NCBI RefSeq assembly: GCF_963678975.1
Contig: NC_089272.1
Span: 39,685,391 to 39,749,390, forward strand
Origin: Dysidea avara
Lineage: Eukaryota > Porifera > Demospongiae > Dictyoceratida > Dysideidae
Length of the DNA stretch: 64,000 nt
Direction: 5' to 3'
The notes beneath the pieces are model-generated. The model was given only the letters and a program-made list of their open reading frames with translations. It was not told the origin of the DNA and searched no databases. Below, piece by piece: positions 42,490-55,503 of this stretch. The stretch's first letter is position 1, and every line of letters begins with the position of its first letter. Both the position numbers and the translations under genes were made by a program.

Positions 42490-44050
42490 GTAAGTACCAA
42501 TCCACATCACATCTTGCAGAAAAATTATGTGGCTTCGCATGCTCATACAAGCAATGTTATACATTTCCTATAAGTGAGTGTAATTCATGAAATTTCAAAG
42601 AAACTGGCCTGGCATAAGACTTGACCATTTATTATTGGGCACAGATCTATTTTAGTATACTTACAACAACAAACATTGATTTATACATATGCACAGTCCA
42701 CTTTTATAGGCTACAACATATCTACTGATGAATGACTGTAGCTCCAAATGTGCTTACAGGCAAACACATGTGATCACGTAACATTATCATCATTGAAATC
42801 AAGACACACTATAGTGTGTCATGTTCACGTAGTCAAGGAAGCTTGTACAGTAAGACTCAGAATGTCACACTAGTGAGCGTAAAACAAAAACACATTATAT
42901 TTTACTCATACTGCAGTCCATGTAGCTGTCCTCTTTGAAGTAGGATTGAGTGGCGTTGTACTGTAATTTCCTACATAGTTATTGTGGAGCTTATTATCAT
43001 AAATATTGCGTATAATTATCACATAATTGACACAAATTGAAATGAATACACTCAGAAAAATTTCACAAGTTAGTTTGGGTGAAGTTTGTATACTAGAAAA
43101 AGGGAGATGAAAAAATTTGTTTATAGAAATGCTGTAAGGGAGTACATATACAATCTAGTCAAATGATAGGTGAATCAAGAATGTTACACAGCTAAAAATT
43201 TGAAAATCCTTACCATTGTGAGGCCAGACAGCTTTATCTCACAAGCCTCACAAGTGCTGTATCCAGCTGGTATGCTACAGCACATCACAAGTATTTTAAT
43301 AATTTAGTGCATTATTTTGTGTAGCCATGCATGGTATGGGCTTGTTTACTAGTACAAAGCCACAAATGCTTCACATTCTGAACAACCTCTCTTCAGTAAC
43401 CTTATGTACCTTCATCAAGTCAATGTTCAATCAACCCATGGGATACACACTCAGAAGCTGACCACTGTACTTGCCAATTACATTACATAACGTACCATGC
43501 AGAATATTAGAGTACATCATGCATAATACAATTGTGAAGTTTTACTGAAATTATTTACTAAGAAAAGACTAATTTTTGAAGTGAGGTGACTTGTGTAGAT
43601 GTCTTACTGTAGTTTGTGGTTCTTCTCACAATTTAAAATGACAATGCCACAGGCTATTCTAAATTCTTCCAAAAAGGTTGTGCAAGGTAAGCTCTGTTCT
43701 AAGCAAGCTAATAAATTATTTTTAGATGCACTTAACACTCACAAGTTGCAGGATAGCAGCTTAACTTTGGTTTCTGGTAATTTCATAGTGATATAATGTG
43801 CGCTATTTCACAAAAGTACAGTATGCAATAACAGTGGTATTTGTTCTTGAGCGATTATACACATACTCTTTAGAAAAGGAAGGGTAGGGGGTCAGGGATA
43901 GGGATAGGGATATTTTCCTCATTTGCCCCATCCTGGATCTGCCTTGGTTATTGAAATGTTTTATTATGACAATTAAATACTTGGTTATATACTACATGTA
44001 CGCAAGCGCTGTATAAGGTTGTTTCATTGTGATGATTAGACTTTTATCTT

Positions 44051-44170
44051 ATAGAAATGTGTATGATATGTGTAGTAAAGATATTAAATGTTGTTATTAT
44101 TTGATGTGTTTCACTTTCATGTACACTATACCATCACATCTGTTGGATACACAGGGATATTCTGTAAGCT
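44051..44170 (+). repeat. Exon-like repeat, copy 1 of 3
   Basis: After TTTTATCTTATAG the sequence AATGTGTATGATATGTGTAG, then TTATTATTTGATGTGTTTCA and CTTTCATGTACACTATACCA, then GGATACACAG and a nearby GTAAGC. It matches copies at 50341 and 52735. A 2-bp insertion here breaks the frame that is open in the other two. Confidence 0.65.
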
Positions 44171-44836
44171 ATTACATATAAAATGCTTTTATTGCTATTG
44201 TTTTACAGCTGTACAGTGACAAACCCCTTCTATTGTATAAATGACTAACAGCTACAAACAATAGCTGATAGCTATGTACCTCTGAAAGTGTCTTGTGTGA
44301 CCAAACAACTTTGCTAGCTCCTTAAGAAATTATGCTTGCTGAGGTACATAGGTATCAGAGCTACCCAGAAAACAAAGATTTGGACTGCTTTTAGCTTGAC
44401 CACTCATTTTTAACACCTTTAGTCACACAAGAGCAGCTATAAATGATTTTTTAAAAATCTTTATATCTTATGCTTCTTGCTCCTTCATGAAGCACAGGTT
44501 GTGCTGCTTGTGCCATCTGCAATGGTTATGTACATCACTGAAGAAGATAATTCCTTGGAATAATTGTTTTAACAAAGTTTCTGAACTTAGTAAGTACATA
44601 TGTGACTGGATTTTGGAAAAACGATCCAAATCACACATTAGAAGTTTTGAGATAAATGGTTTTAAAGAATCCAAGCCAGCATAACTCTCCAAGGATAGCA
44701 AGCACGCGTATGAAACTTACACTAAAGATGCATCAATCTGTTACCTTTCAGACCATATCCAGTACTTATAGCTGCTTGTAGAGTTCCTGCCAAATCTACA
44801 GAAAAAACATCTGGCCAACATTATCAGGCTGTCCAC

Positions 44837-45062
44837 CAGTAAATCACTGATTCTTGCCAAGCCAGGTCCTTCACAAGGCCTAAAACTGCCATTTGAGCTC
44901 TACACACACACCCAGAAAAGACGTCTGTTGAAACCAGCCTTGAGTAGTTTGAGTGGTACCAAGTGTCAAAACTACTAGTACGATAGTGTAGCTATCCACT
45001 GGTGGTGTTAGTTTGATTTTGCCTGATGTGAGATTTGGATCGGTTTTGTAAAATCTGCTCAC
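44837..45062. repeat. Dispersed repeat, copy 2 of 2
   Basis: Same orientation and block order as 5899-6130. TTAGTTTGATTTTGCCTG is identical in both. Function unknown. Confidence 0.6.
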
Positions 45063-46415
45063 ACACATATATATATATGGACTAATGTGCTCATCGTGCA
45101 ACATGGGTGACCTATGCTAATTAATCAAATGCCAGTCCAGACATTTTTGCACCTATAATTTCTAATTAATGCCCAGAGTCTATGTGACCCGCATAAGGTA
45201 AAACCAAACTAACACCACAAAGGGGAATGTAGGTACAATACAAATTTTAAGTCACAGCATAACTCAGCCTTCTTGATGCAGGATTTTAGGAGTTCGTGTT
45301 GGGTGACAAGCTTGAATAGATAATTTCTGCTGCATTGATGAGAATCAGTGGTACATTTACCAAACATATATGTGGTGATTCTGCTGCATATCAGTACAGA
45401 TCAAGGATCTAGTACAGTTATGTAACCTCGTGACTGAACCTCGGTTCTGTAACCTCACACTCCCTATTTCTTTGTGTGTACTTAAGAGAATACTTTGATT
45501 TTCTTTCTTGTTTGTTGGGAAGGTGTACAAGCAGCTACAATGTTATTAAACCTAGTATTCAACAATCATAGTAATACTAGGGTGTAGTAAGGACCTGATG
45601 TAAGTCCAACTTTCCCATGAATGGTGGCAGAAAAGAGCATTTTACTATGCCTTCAGATATTTGCTGTCTAGTGACAGAACTATAAAATTAGCTGTTTTCA
45701 TGTAGTTCAAATATTAGTTAAGTGGCTGAATTAGGTCTAATACTGTAGCAAAATAAATGAGCAATTACTGGAATATTTGCATTACGTTTTATGATCATTT
45801 AGCTATGATGGGCTAATTTGTTATTTAATGCTCTTGTTATACTGGTAGTCGCTAAATCTGATAATTATGACAATCTAGACAACATGACTCGTGTAATAAC
45901 TAGGCCTCCAATTGGTCTACTCTTGTTTATCCCGTACCCTCATTTATCCGAAATTGAAATAACTGCTCAACTAAAGTATTTCAGCTAGGTGTATGTTATT
46001 AGAGCAGTGTAACAGAACTTGGTTTCAGTATGGAAAACTGAGTTTCCACTATGCATAATAATTCCAAGAACAGTTATCAGATCAACTTGTTGGTTTGACA
46101 TACTCACTGGTCATTCAACCAGTAATCAATAGTTTTGTTAACACTATGGTGTGCTTCCAGGATTTTATCTCCTAGCAACACAAACTTAATTGTTGTAAAC
46201 TGCAACAGCACAAGAGGTGAAAAGCAAAATACATTTCACATTTTTTTCTGTCTGAAATATGTGAGACCAAGCGAGCTATATAATGTTGCTAAATGAATAA
46301 GAGTTATGTGTTAATTCAGTATGGGAGACTATACATACAATGAGGAACTGGATAATGGAAACAGTGGCATAACTAGACCTGTACTGATACCAGGGAACAG
46401 ATCACCACCCAGTGC

Positions 46416-46764
46416 CAGGGCCGCCCACAGGGGGGGGGCAACTGAGGCATTTTGTCCCGGGCCCCAGCCTGAAAGGGGCCCCAGGAGGCCCCATGAAGGG
46501 CCCCCTGAATACCTGTTTAAAAGATCGATATACTCTAATAAAGCAGTCAGATCTAAATACTCTAATAGAGCAGTCACAGTATTCTTCAGAGGAGCAGTAT
46601 AGCAAGCTTATAGATAAGGAGATATGGTTGGTGATGGGTAGTTATTGTCATTGCCAGCAGGTTGTGACTTTTTTTTTTTTTTTTTTGTCTTTACCTTACA
46701 ACTTGGGTCAAGGCCCCACTTTAACTCTTTGCCCTGGGCCCCTTAATTTCTCTGGGCGGCCCTG
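46416..46764. mobile_element. hAT-like MITE, CAGGGCCG ends, 8-bp duplication (copy K)
   Basis: Ends CAGGGCCGCCCACAGG and CTCTGGGCGGCCCTG, duplication CCCAGTGC at 46408-46415 and 46765-46772. The interior has two ACTCTAATARAGCAGTCA motifs, then AGCAAGCTTATAGATAAGGA, GGGTAGTTATTGTCAT and an 18-T run. That interior parallels copy A (13972-15679), although TIR sequence and duplication length differ. Confidence 0.9.
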
Positions 46765-46772
46765 CCCAGTGC

Positions 46773-48438
46773 AATAAACAAAAATTATTTCTAGAGGTGC
46801 TTATTGCATGCGTCGAGATGCTGGCTTCCAATAATAGATTACTTTGTAGAAAAGATAGGTGATTAATTGTTTTGTCAACCTGTGCCAGTACATGTATTAA
46901 TTGAATTAGGCCTTGATCAATTATCCAATAAAGTTTTCCTCTCTACACTTCACAGAGTGACTGACTGCTGATATACTTGGGCTCAGAGCCGGGTATGCCC
47001 AAGTTTGGTTATGCTATTGAATGGAAATAGCAAAAATTATCTTTGTTTTAAATATTTCACTAACATTAATTTTGTATCCTTAGCAGTATACTGGTTAACT
47101 TGTAGTCATTCTGCTGAAAATGTAATGGTAATGGTTAAACAGCAATAGGTATATACAGAAGCCTTATAAAATTGTTTACAAAGCTATTTACGCCTGCACT
47201 CCGTATCAATCTACTGTAAGTGAAATTGCTTTATAATACACATCGCTACAAAACAACTGCAAATCTGTGAGTTCTCTCTGCTAGACTTGCATAAAGAAAT
47301 TGTCCCACATGAATGGCAACCATAGTCATGACTCACTCACAATAATGCACACAAGGCTACCATACACTCTGGAATGGGTTGCTACTTCATGGTGATGTGT
47401 ATGAAGTAGTGTGGATACTGTAGTAATGTTTATGCAATGTCACTCAGAAAATGTTTTGATATGGTAGATTTAGCTTCTTTTTTTTTTTTTTTTTTGGTAA
47501 GACACATATCCAAACTTCTAGCAAAGGTTACAGTAGTTACAGAAGCATTTGTCTAAATAACTATTATGTAGTCAAAATTGTTTTGGCAACTATTCCACCA
47601 GGGACGTGCATTGAAGGGTTGTGACTATGATATATTATTTAGGCAAATTGTCAAAGGCTAGCTAATTTCTTGTCACCATCAACACTATAAGATTCAACTA
47701 TCAGACATCAAGAGATTTACGAAATACTCTCAATGATATTGCCTATTATGGACCTGAGGAATTGCACAAAATCATTAATGACAGAGCATGTAGCTATGCA
47801 TGTCAGACTAGAGCTGCTCCATTATAAGAGATACCTGTACCGTGCCTTGACTGGTTCATGGTGTCCTTATAGGCTCCTTATTAGAGTCATTCTAGTTCGA
47901 CAAGTATTGCCATATAACTTTTCCTGAGGCTGCAGGTGCAATAGCTACTGTATGATACTGACATTATGATAGTCAGTTTACTACGATAAGCTCTAAACGT
48001 TTTTGTGAATTTAATACAGACGAGCCTCAGTTATCCAGATTGCAGCTTTCCTGGACTCCATTTAACTTAATGCCAAAATGATTGGTCTACTGGAGTAGTT
48101 GACTGCTCTATTAGAGCGATTGTCTTAATACAGTAGCTGATTATTTTAATGCTTTTTTGCATCTAATCCATCTACTATTTCAGACTTATGAACCACCCCT
48201 GGTCCCAGAGGACTTGTATAAAAGGTTTCAGCATATATAATTGTATGGAAATGCTATACTTGGTTGATTTGTCAGTCCATAGGTATACCTATTCTTGCCA
48301 GCTATGGTCTATCAAATTCACAGGCTTTCAATGCTGGTCCCAGGAGAATTTTTTCCAAAGAACTTTTACTGCTCTATTATAATAATTAAAGGTGACTGTT
48401 CTATTATAGCTTTTTAACAAACTCTTACCTACAGTATA
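46773..48438. other. Intron, nothing recognised
   Basis: Includes a T run near 47471 and isolated motif copies (GACTGCTCTATTAGAGC at 48101; a degenerate pair at 48370-48410). No exon found. Confidence 0.4.
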
Positions 48439-48678
48439 TGTGACCTGGTCTGACAAAATCAGTCTTATAGCCCATCAAAATTTGACCAATTTTTACATGT
48501 TTGAAATTTCATAACTTTTTCTGTGATTATAATAGCCTCACAGAATTTTTGCCACTTATTTAAAAATCCCTTACAATTTTCATGAAATTAACAGGCTTAT
48601 ATAGAAAATGAGATATGCAAGATTAAGCCAACACAATATTTTTGGGCTATAAGACTGATTTTGTCAGACCTGGTCACA
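48439..48678. mobile_element. TGTGACCTGG-type MITE, TA duplication
   Basis: Ends TGTGACCTGGTCTGACAAAA and TTTTGTCAGACCTGGTCACA, TIR about 36 bp with one or two differences, TA on both sides. 240 bp. Near-identical arms suggest recent activity. Confidence 0.9.
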
Positions 48679-49267
48679 TATTGTACATGCAACTCTTTTA
48701 AAGTTTATTCTATTGATGTGTAACTGTTGCTTAGCTTATATACTAAAAGATGAGTAGTGTGTAGATCCACACTTGTGTACTAACACCTGAATGAATGGAT
48801 ATGTTACAATGGTTAGACCGAGCAATAAACTGAATCAGCACTGATAAATCGCACACTTGTTCATGCATTAGTTGACCACTCATATTGTAATATCAAACTA
48901 ATATCCTTTGGACAGAGTACTTAACAACAACCATTATTGGCCTTTCTTGTTTCGCATGCAAATAATATAGTACCATATATACCCTCACATGCACAACTTA
49001 AAACAGTTGCAATACACCCATTCAAGTTTTATCGGATTTGTCAATATCCAACCTCTAGCCTTCAGCCCTCGGGAATGTTGTTTACAGATTAGATACAAAA
49101 CTAATCTCATGGCTGTGCAACAACTGTAATTATAAACTTATAGGATTAAATAAAATATGTATTATCATAATAGCAATAAGTTTCACTACAAAATTGAAAG
49201 CATAAATTATTATTCCAATTGCTCTTGATTGTATGATCAGGTCAACAAAAATTAACTTTATATAATA

Positions 49268-49410
49268 GTTAGACGTCAAGAACCAGGGTTCTAAGGGATT
49301 TAGAAAACTTGAAGGCCCTGGGCTGTAGCGCCCGAGCGCAGCGAGGGCGCTACTAAGGGCCTGAGGGTTTTCTAAATCCCGTAGAACCCAGTGGTTCTTG
49401 ACGTCTAACT
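49268..49410. mobile_element. 143-bp palindrome with GC-rich core
   Basis: GTTAGACGTCAAGAACC at the left and GGTTCTTGACGTCTAAC at the right; inner pairs GGGATTTAGAAAAC/GTTTTCTAAATCCC. The core GTAGCGCCCGAGCGCAGCGA, ending GGGCGCTAC, is a GC-rich hairpin in otherwise AT-rich DNA. Confidence 0.9.
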
Positions 49411-49414
49411 TATT

Positions 49415-49893
49415 TAGACTACAACTCGTTATTGTACCTTGAGTTGACAGCTGCTTGTAAATGGGAAATGTATGGTTAATTACTAGAAACAAGCCCTCTA
49501 CACCTCCCTACATGGCGGGACCTCAGCGTGGCTGTTGCTACCCGTTTAAACGCCCATGCGTTGCCAATGTTACAGGCGCGTGCTATGTATCGAAGTATTG
49601 GACTCAGCGACTGGACTACAACTCATTGTTGCTGTTGTTGTGCCCCGACAGCTGCTTGTAAGCAAGTAATGTAGTGTTGATTAGTACAAACAAGCCCATT
49701 ACACCTCCCTCTAATTCAGTACGGCTGTAACTAGCCATTTAAAGGCCCATGCGTTGCCAATGTTACAGGCGCGTAATTATCGTGTTTCGTATCGCCTCAG
49801 AGCGTGGTCTCTATTGGACATGACCGTGGCTCTATGAGATTTAGAGACCACGTTTTCAGCCAATCAAATTTCAGTATCAAACTTGTTGTAGTC
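49415..49893. mobile_element. TTAGACTACAAC-ended element with an internal tandem duplication
   Basis: Ends TTAGACTACAACTCG and TTGTTGTAGTCTAA are inverted. Inside, a segment of about 190 bp is present twice (GACAGCTGCTTGTAA, then CCCATGCGTTGCCAATGTTA and CAGGCGCGT in each). A small hairpin GTGGTCTCTA.../TAGAGACCAC lies near the right end. It directly abuts the palindrome at 49268. Confidence 0.75.
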
Positions 49894-50340
49894 TAAGCAA
49901 GCTTGCACACCTGTATTTTTTTACTGCTGCACACCAGTATTTTTACTGTATAAAAATTTATCATTTGCAATTTCAGCACATTAGGAGTCCTAAAATTTCT
50001 TAGGAGGCATACCCCCTGACTCTCCTTGATTGGCATGCTGCATGTACAAAGCACATGCATTGTAAAGTCAACTTTGACTTTGATCCAACATAATTTCATA
50101 TCAACAAAATCTATATAGCTACAATCTACTCAAGCATTCCATCACATTGCATGAGAAACATGCAGAAAAGGTACATTATCGTAAACCCGGAGATAATAAT
50201 CTGATCAATATACAACTGATGCCTAGCTGTTATTATTACTCCTTGGTTGTGGCAGTGTCATGTTCCTATCACAAGTAACTACACACTTTGCTACCCTTTT
50301 GTGTGGCATGTGTAAATGACTTTAATTTACTTTTTCTGAT

Positions 50341-50455
50341 GTTGTAGACATGTGTATGATATCATGTGTGGTACAGGTATTAAATGTCGTTATTATTTGA
50401 TGTGTTTCACTTTCATGTACACTACCATCACATCTGATGGATACACAGTTTAAAG
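50341..50455 (+). repeat. Exon-like repeat, copy 2 of 3
   Basis: Preceded by TTTTTCTGATGTTGTAG (acceptor-like) and followed by TTTAAAGTAAGT (donor-like). One frame is open up to GYTV: HVYDIMCGTGIKCRYYLMCF then TFMYTTITSDGYTV. A stop codon then lies one base before the donor. Similarity to the third copy extends further upstream, which argues for a dispersed repeat rather than only an exon. Confidence 0.55.
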
Positions 50456-50499
50456 TAAGTTAACATAATACTCCATAATCAATTGTATAATAATTATTA

Positions 50500-51119
50500 T
50501 GTGACTGGCTCTGGGAAAACCGGTCTTATTGCCTACTTTAAAGTATTGAGAAATGCCAGTTTGAAATATTCAATGGTTGGAGCTATGCTAGCCATCTTTT
50601 CACAAATTTTACTATATTTCCTTACTTTCTAGAGCATCCACTTTACAATTAGCCAACTGCTAATTATTCTGCCATTTTAGATAGTTTTTAAACTGAGGTT
50701 GACTGTATCAGGTGAGCTTAACTTAGAGCAGTGGGAGGGGTGGAGTGGTGGCACGACGTTCACTGAAAAAAATTAAATTGCGATGTGTTGGGATAAATTT
50801 GGTCAAGTTATGGACCATTCAGGGCTCAAAATCGACCAAAGAGATAGGAAATTTAAAGCACATCTCATTATTCAACACTACGGAGCTGTACAGCCACACC
50901 CAACCATCTCATGGTCGGCTAGAGTTCCATCAATGTCCCTAGACCACTCATACAGCTTGCCAGTGGCTTTGATAAAAGCAGCCAGCAGAAGCAGACCACT
51001 GCACCCATGTTGATTGTGACATTGAAATTTGATAGTGTATTCATGTGGCTTTGTGTTTGTGGCTAAAATCAAACTTGCTGTCATGGGTAATAAGACCACT
51101 TTTCCCAGAGTCAGTCACA
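50500..51119. mobile_element. TIR element, TGTGACTGG ends, TA duplication
   Basis: Left TGTGACTGGCTCTGGGAAAA, right TTTTCCCAGAGTCAGTCACA, flanked by TA. 620 bp. Shares interior blocks in reverse orientation with 6232-6871 (AGCATCCACT, AAATTTGGTCAAGT, GAGCTGTACAGCCACA). It is non-coding. Confidence 0.8.
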
Positions 51120-52039
51120 TATTACATTGACTAACATGTACAAACAATTGCTGATTGTGCAATAATTGCAAGAAAATATCGAGTTACTCCAATAAACCAG
51201 TCAGCTATCATAAATGAATAGTCACTTTTTGAAAAAAAAACAAAAAACATTGTAAAGTTTTATATAAAAATAAACCAAAGTACTGTCTCAGCATTTTTAA
51301 CATATTTATCATTTGGACGAACTTGCTCCAGGCACACTCACTAATAACATCTGTTGTATGCTTCAAATATCATTGTCAGATTTTCATTGTCAATGTTGGC
51401 CTTCAGCCTGCTCCACGACCCCTGCTAGGAATTATCTCCATGGTATTGCATTGGGCTAAATGATGAATTACATTGGCAATCTATCAAAAAATTGCTTCCA
51501 AATTTCAAAGAGCTTAACTTAAAGGTTTAGAATTTTGCTTCCTAGAATAAAACTATTAGACATGGTGTTGTAACAGCTGCAATTACCAAGATATTATCCT
51601 TGATATTAATAAAAGGGATATAGAGACTTTGTAGCTCTGTAAAATGGCACAACATTAATTTTCCTAGGGAAACTTGTCCTCCTAGTTTTGTATGTTTATA
51701 CACATGCTGCAAGTACTTCACACATTCAGTTGCAATTGCAATCAACTTAACGTGGTGATCACAGTTTACTTTGAAGTTTCTTTCAATAATATTGGGGATC
51801 AGCACATACTATGACCTAGTCAATGGATGGCCTAAAATTTCTAGGTTCTAGCTGATCCTGACTATAAACTTAATAATCAAATAAGATATCTTAGTAGCAC
51901 AAAATTTACTTTATGACTACAACAAACAAAAATGAATTCTTTGGAACATATCAGACCAACAAGAAAATGGGCTGCAGTGTCAGATCAATAAATGACTGAT
52001 GTTTGTCTATTATTAGGCCATACAAAGTAAATTCATATC
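51120..52039. other. Intron, nothing recognised
   Basis: One degenerate motif copy near 51178 (ATCGAGTTACTCCAATAAAC). No exon seen. Confidence 0.4.
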
Positions 52040-52365
52040 CAGGGGCATACCAAGGGGGGTTTCCAGGGGTTTCAGGAAACCCCTTTGGATTTTACACACT
52101 ACTTTAAACATTAAGAAATTGAAACTTCAGGTTTCCAGAATCTGGAATCTATCAGGAACAGGACACATTTTAAACTTTTATCTAGTTAAGTAACAGTTTC
52201 TAACATGATAGCAACACTTATAACATTGTTCTGAATTATGATTTTGGAGAAAAGATCGAGATACTCTAATAGAGCAGTCAGGTAATATAAACTATAAACT
52301 ACTCTAATATAACAGTCACTTAGCTGTAGTGAAAACCCCTTTTCAAAATTCTGCATACGCCCCTG
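52040..52365. mobile_element. CAGGGGCAT-type MITE (copy D)
   Basis: Ends CAGGGGCATACCAAGG and TGCATACGCCCCTG. Flanks ATATC/ATATG suggest a decayed 5-bp duplication. Colinear with copy C at 23742 (GGATTTTACACACTACTT; GATCGAGATACTCTAATAGA; ACTCTAATATAACAGTCACT), with a small internal duplication. Confidence 0.85.
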
Positions 52366-52417
52366 ATATGTTTCTGGTCCTACTAATTCCCAATAATACA
52401 TGGACCAGGTGACCAAG

Positions 52418-52442
52418 GTTTTTTTTTTTTTTTTTTTTTTTT
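52418..52442. repeat. Poly-T run
   Basis: About 24 consecutive T. It could be a reverse-orientation retroposon tail, but no element body is recognised beside it. Confidence 0.9.
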
Positions 52443-52734
52443 GCAGCATTGTTTTGATGTGGTGCACTACATTTGACATAACAGTACATGGAATTATAGA
52501 GAAAAAACAAAGTCAATATATAAAGTTAATTGCATCTTTATAAGAAAAGAGTGTTTACAAGCATGGAAATGTTTTAACAGATATAAAATATTATAAATTA
52601 TTGCATTGTGAATGCACAATTCATTCAGCAAAAAAAATTGACCAGGAAGGGAACCAGAACCATATACTGTGGTCCTGGTTGTGACACTGTTATGTTACTG
52701 AGAAGTAACTATACACTTCACTTGCTATTATGTT

Positions 52735-52806
52735 GTATGTATGTGTTATTTTATGTGTTTCACTTTCATGTACACTACCGTCACATCTGATGGATATACA
52801 GAATTA
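52735..52806 (+). repeat. Exon-like repeat, copy 3 of 3
   Basis: ATGTGTTTCACTTTCATGTA then CACTACCGTCACATCTGATG and GGATATACAGAATTATGTAAG. The frame CYFMCFTFMYTTVTSDGYTE is open here too. An acceptor is less clear than in copies 1 and 2. Confidence 0.5.
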
Positions 52807-52809
52807 TGT

Positions 52810-55503
52810 AAGTAGTAGTAGTAATACTATGTATTTTATTATACAAATTAAGAAATGTAGTTTTACAATCATAAAAATAAGAAGTAAAGAATAAGTTATG
52901 TCCATGTAATTCACTACAGGTATACATAGGCAACACGTATAGTTTCTTAACTTCCATTTTCATGATTCCTAAACCTTAAAATTATTAAGTTTTCCTTTAC
53001 TTGTTTATTTACCTTTTGTAACGTCATCATGATTGGTGAATCCACATGTATTGCTGTAGAAGGAAGAATGGTGCCAGATTAATATCATAATAAATTTTGT
53101 TTCCAAGGTGTGAACCCTAATTATGAAATGGTAATTACACTTCATTATCAGCTTTGCTAAACTTGTTACACAGAGTTTCAAATGAATAGCTGTGCAAGAA
53201 ATCGCTTTGCTAGCAATTCTGCCACTACGAAAAATATGGATGGTTTTTATTTTAAACATAATAATGGATATGCTAACCATCGCATGCTACAGCACATCGA
53301 CCCTCTGCACTGGAGTAGTTGTCAGTGAAAAAATGGATACTGAATCATCATCTCATAGTCTCCACTAAAGTGTGCCACATAGGAATTATAATTATGTCAC
53401 CTAATTTGAGACAACTGTCAATGTATTACACATGAACAGATTGTAGGATACAGGAATTTGAATATTTCAATCTAACTTAAGAAACCTAAAAGTAACATTG
53501 TGATTGAAATTTTCACCATGAATGCTGCAAACTACAGTGTCTAACTTGCTTTAATCATCATTTACTTAGCGAATGATATAACTGTAATTTTAGGTCACTT
53601 TATCAGTATCACAAGCACATCACCATGGGTGGAAATTGATGCATGAAGAGAACATAACTGAGCAGGTCATATGGAGTCTCCAGACTTCAAATAATACTAT
53701 GAAGTCCACCTGACACATTCAAAATTGCCGAAATACATCTGGAAAACTCTCTATAAGGGTGCTCATGAGTCTTAGCTCCATGTTCTATCTAGCTGACCAG
53801 TAAGATTCAAGCAACCTGAGAGCTCCCAGTGGCCTACACATCTTCACAAATCCACTCATGAAAAATGGCCTGAGAACCCTAGGACCATGGCTGTAGTGTA
53901 ATTGTGCAGTGTTGTGGTGTGGCTATTCTTTCATTCATTCATTGTAAAAAGTCAACTTTAATGGGTTAGCATAGATTAACATTTCTCATAAATTTGGTCA
54001 TATATGTTCACTTTCTATTGATCATAGCTGAGGTAAACTTCAGATCATTTTGCCATTTCATCTCCCTGATTCCTTGCCTGCTGCTACAAAATTAATACCA
54101 TTATCTGATATTTTCTCTTTTGGCTGTCCTTTCCTACTGATCATTCCACTGAAATCAGTTATGAAATAATCAACTTCTAAGCTATAAGCTATAGTGCAAG
54201 CACTTATAATTCCTAAATTCAAATCTCATCATCTGATACAGATACTGTATCAACATTCTGCTTAATTTAGAATTGCTATTAATCAAAATCCATAATCAGA
54301 TAAGGGTTACAACTGCAAAAATTGCTATAATGTTGCTGCTGATGGTTGCACAACAATACATCGAGTGCCCAGTAAGGTAAATTAGACATGTTTCTATGCC
54401 ACCACTGGACATTGTGAACTTGTTGAATACAGATATTTTGGCCAGGTAAGAAGGAAGCTTCTGTTTAAGTCCATCCAGGACTGTTTTTGAATCAAAAATT
54501 GGAACAGAATCGATAACCTCAGCATTAGATTGTGTGCATTTTAAGTGCTGTGGGGAAAATATTTATCAGTCATAATGCTAAAAAACGTTACTTTAAGATT
54601 GTAATCATCACAGCATGCATGCTATTTTGTAGTAAATCTTTATCTACTGTAAAGCCTGATTGTAGCTGGTCGACCCTATATAGCTCTTGAGAGTGTATAC
54701 ATAATTGATGAAAACCCTTCCATCAAAGTCTTATTGCTGCTGCTGCTGTTGTTGCTACTCAACCTCCACAAAGCAACAACAGGAGAATGTTCAGAGTGAA
54801 TTATAATTCTGACTGTTTCTAAACAAATTTTGAAGTAGTCACAATTGTTTTTCCCAGTGCATTAGAGCAGAACAACCCACTTCAAACTGAGCATTTTATA
54901 AGAAGCATTAAATTTGTGGTAGATCAGCACAAAATGGCAAACAAGTTATATTGTATCTAAAACAAGTATCCCTAGTATTTCCAGTATTTCCAGTATTCGA
55001 TTCAGTCATATTTTAAAGCAGTACAGTAGTTCTACCATGGTACATAATATCTAGTACTTTTAATACTGCTGTGGTACTGCTATATCATAGTTACAGTATA
55101 GGACAGTTTTAATTTAAAAAAGAATAGTACATTACAGATTAGTGTCATGTTAAAAAAATGTAAGAAAATTGTTTAGAGATTTTTAACACCACTGTATATA
55201 GAACATATATTTAAACAGCTTTATAAATGACAAAGGTTATTAGCTACCATGCTACCGTTAAGTCTAGGTCTTATAGTAGTACTAACAATACTTATAATTG
55301 GTAATTATATTTATGAAGGCTAGATCTTCATACATGTTGAAATGATCACCTGTTATCTGAAAACTGGGTAGTGCTAGTAATTAGGAAACCTACTGAAATG
55401 CTCACAAACAAAAGCTGGTGTTTAAAGCAATTTATTCCTTGTGATACATATTCAGGTCACTTTATATTATGCTGATTAGAATTTTAAGAGATTTAGTACT
55501 AGG
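52810..55503. other. Intron, mostly unassigned
   Basis: AT-rich, with a GCTGCTGCTGCTGTTGTTGC run near 54735. No splice-supported coding found. Confidence 0.4.

Larger units (their letters stand above)
42490..46415 (+). other. Intron of the ankyrin/Death gene, proximal part
   Basis: Long intronic stretch. It contains a core-only ACACACTATAGTGTGT block at 42799-42822, a relic CAGGGGCGG-type right end near 43920 (CCATCCTGGATCTGCC), the exon-like repeat at 44051 and the dispersed repeat at 44837. Small open frames have no support. Confidence 0.5.

Noticed and set aside
46321..46777. Plus- and minus-strand frames including a start MGDYTYNEELDNGNSG
   Set aside because: Most of the length is the GC-rich end of a hAT-like MITE. 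Without the MITE the frame is about 37 codons with no domain or splice support.
54728..54775. CTG/TTG-rich run that could encode poly-Leu or poly-Gln
   Set aside because: Short, in no longer frame, and with no flanking exon signals.
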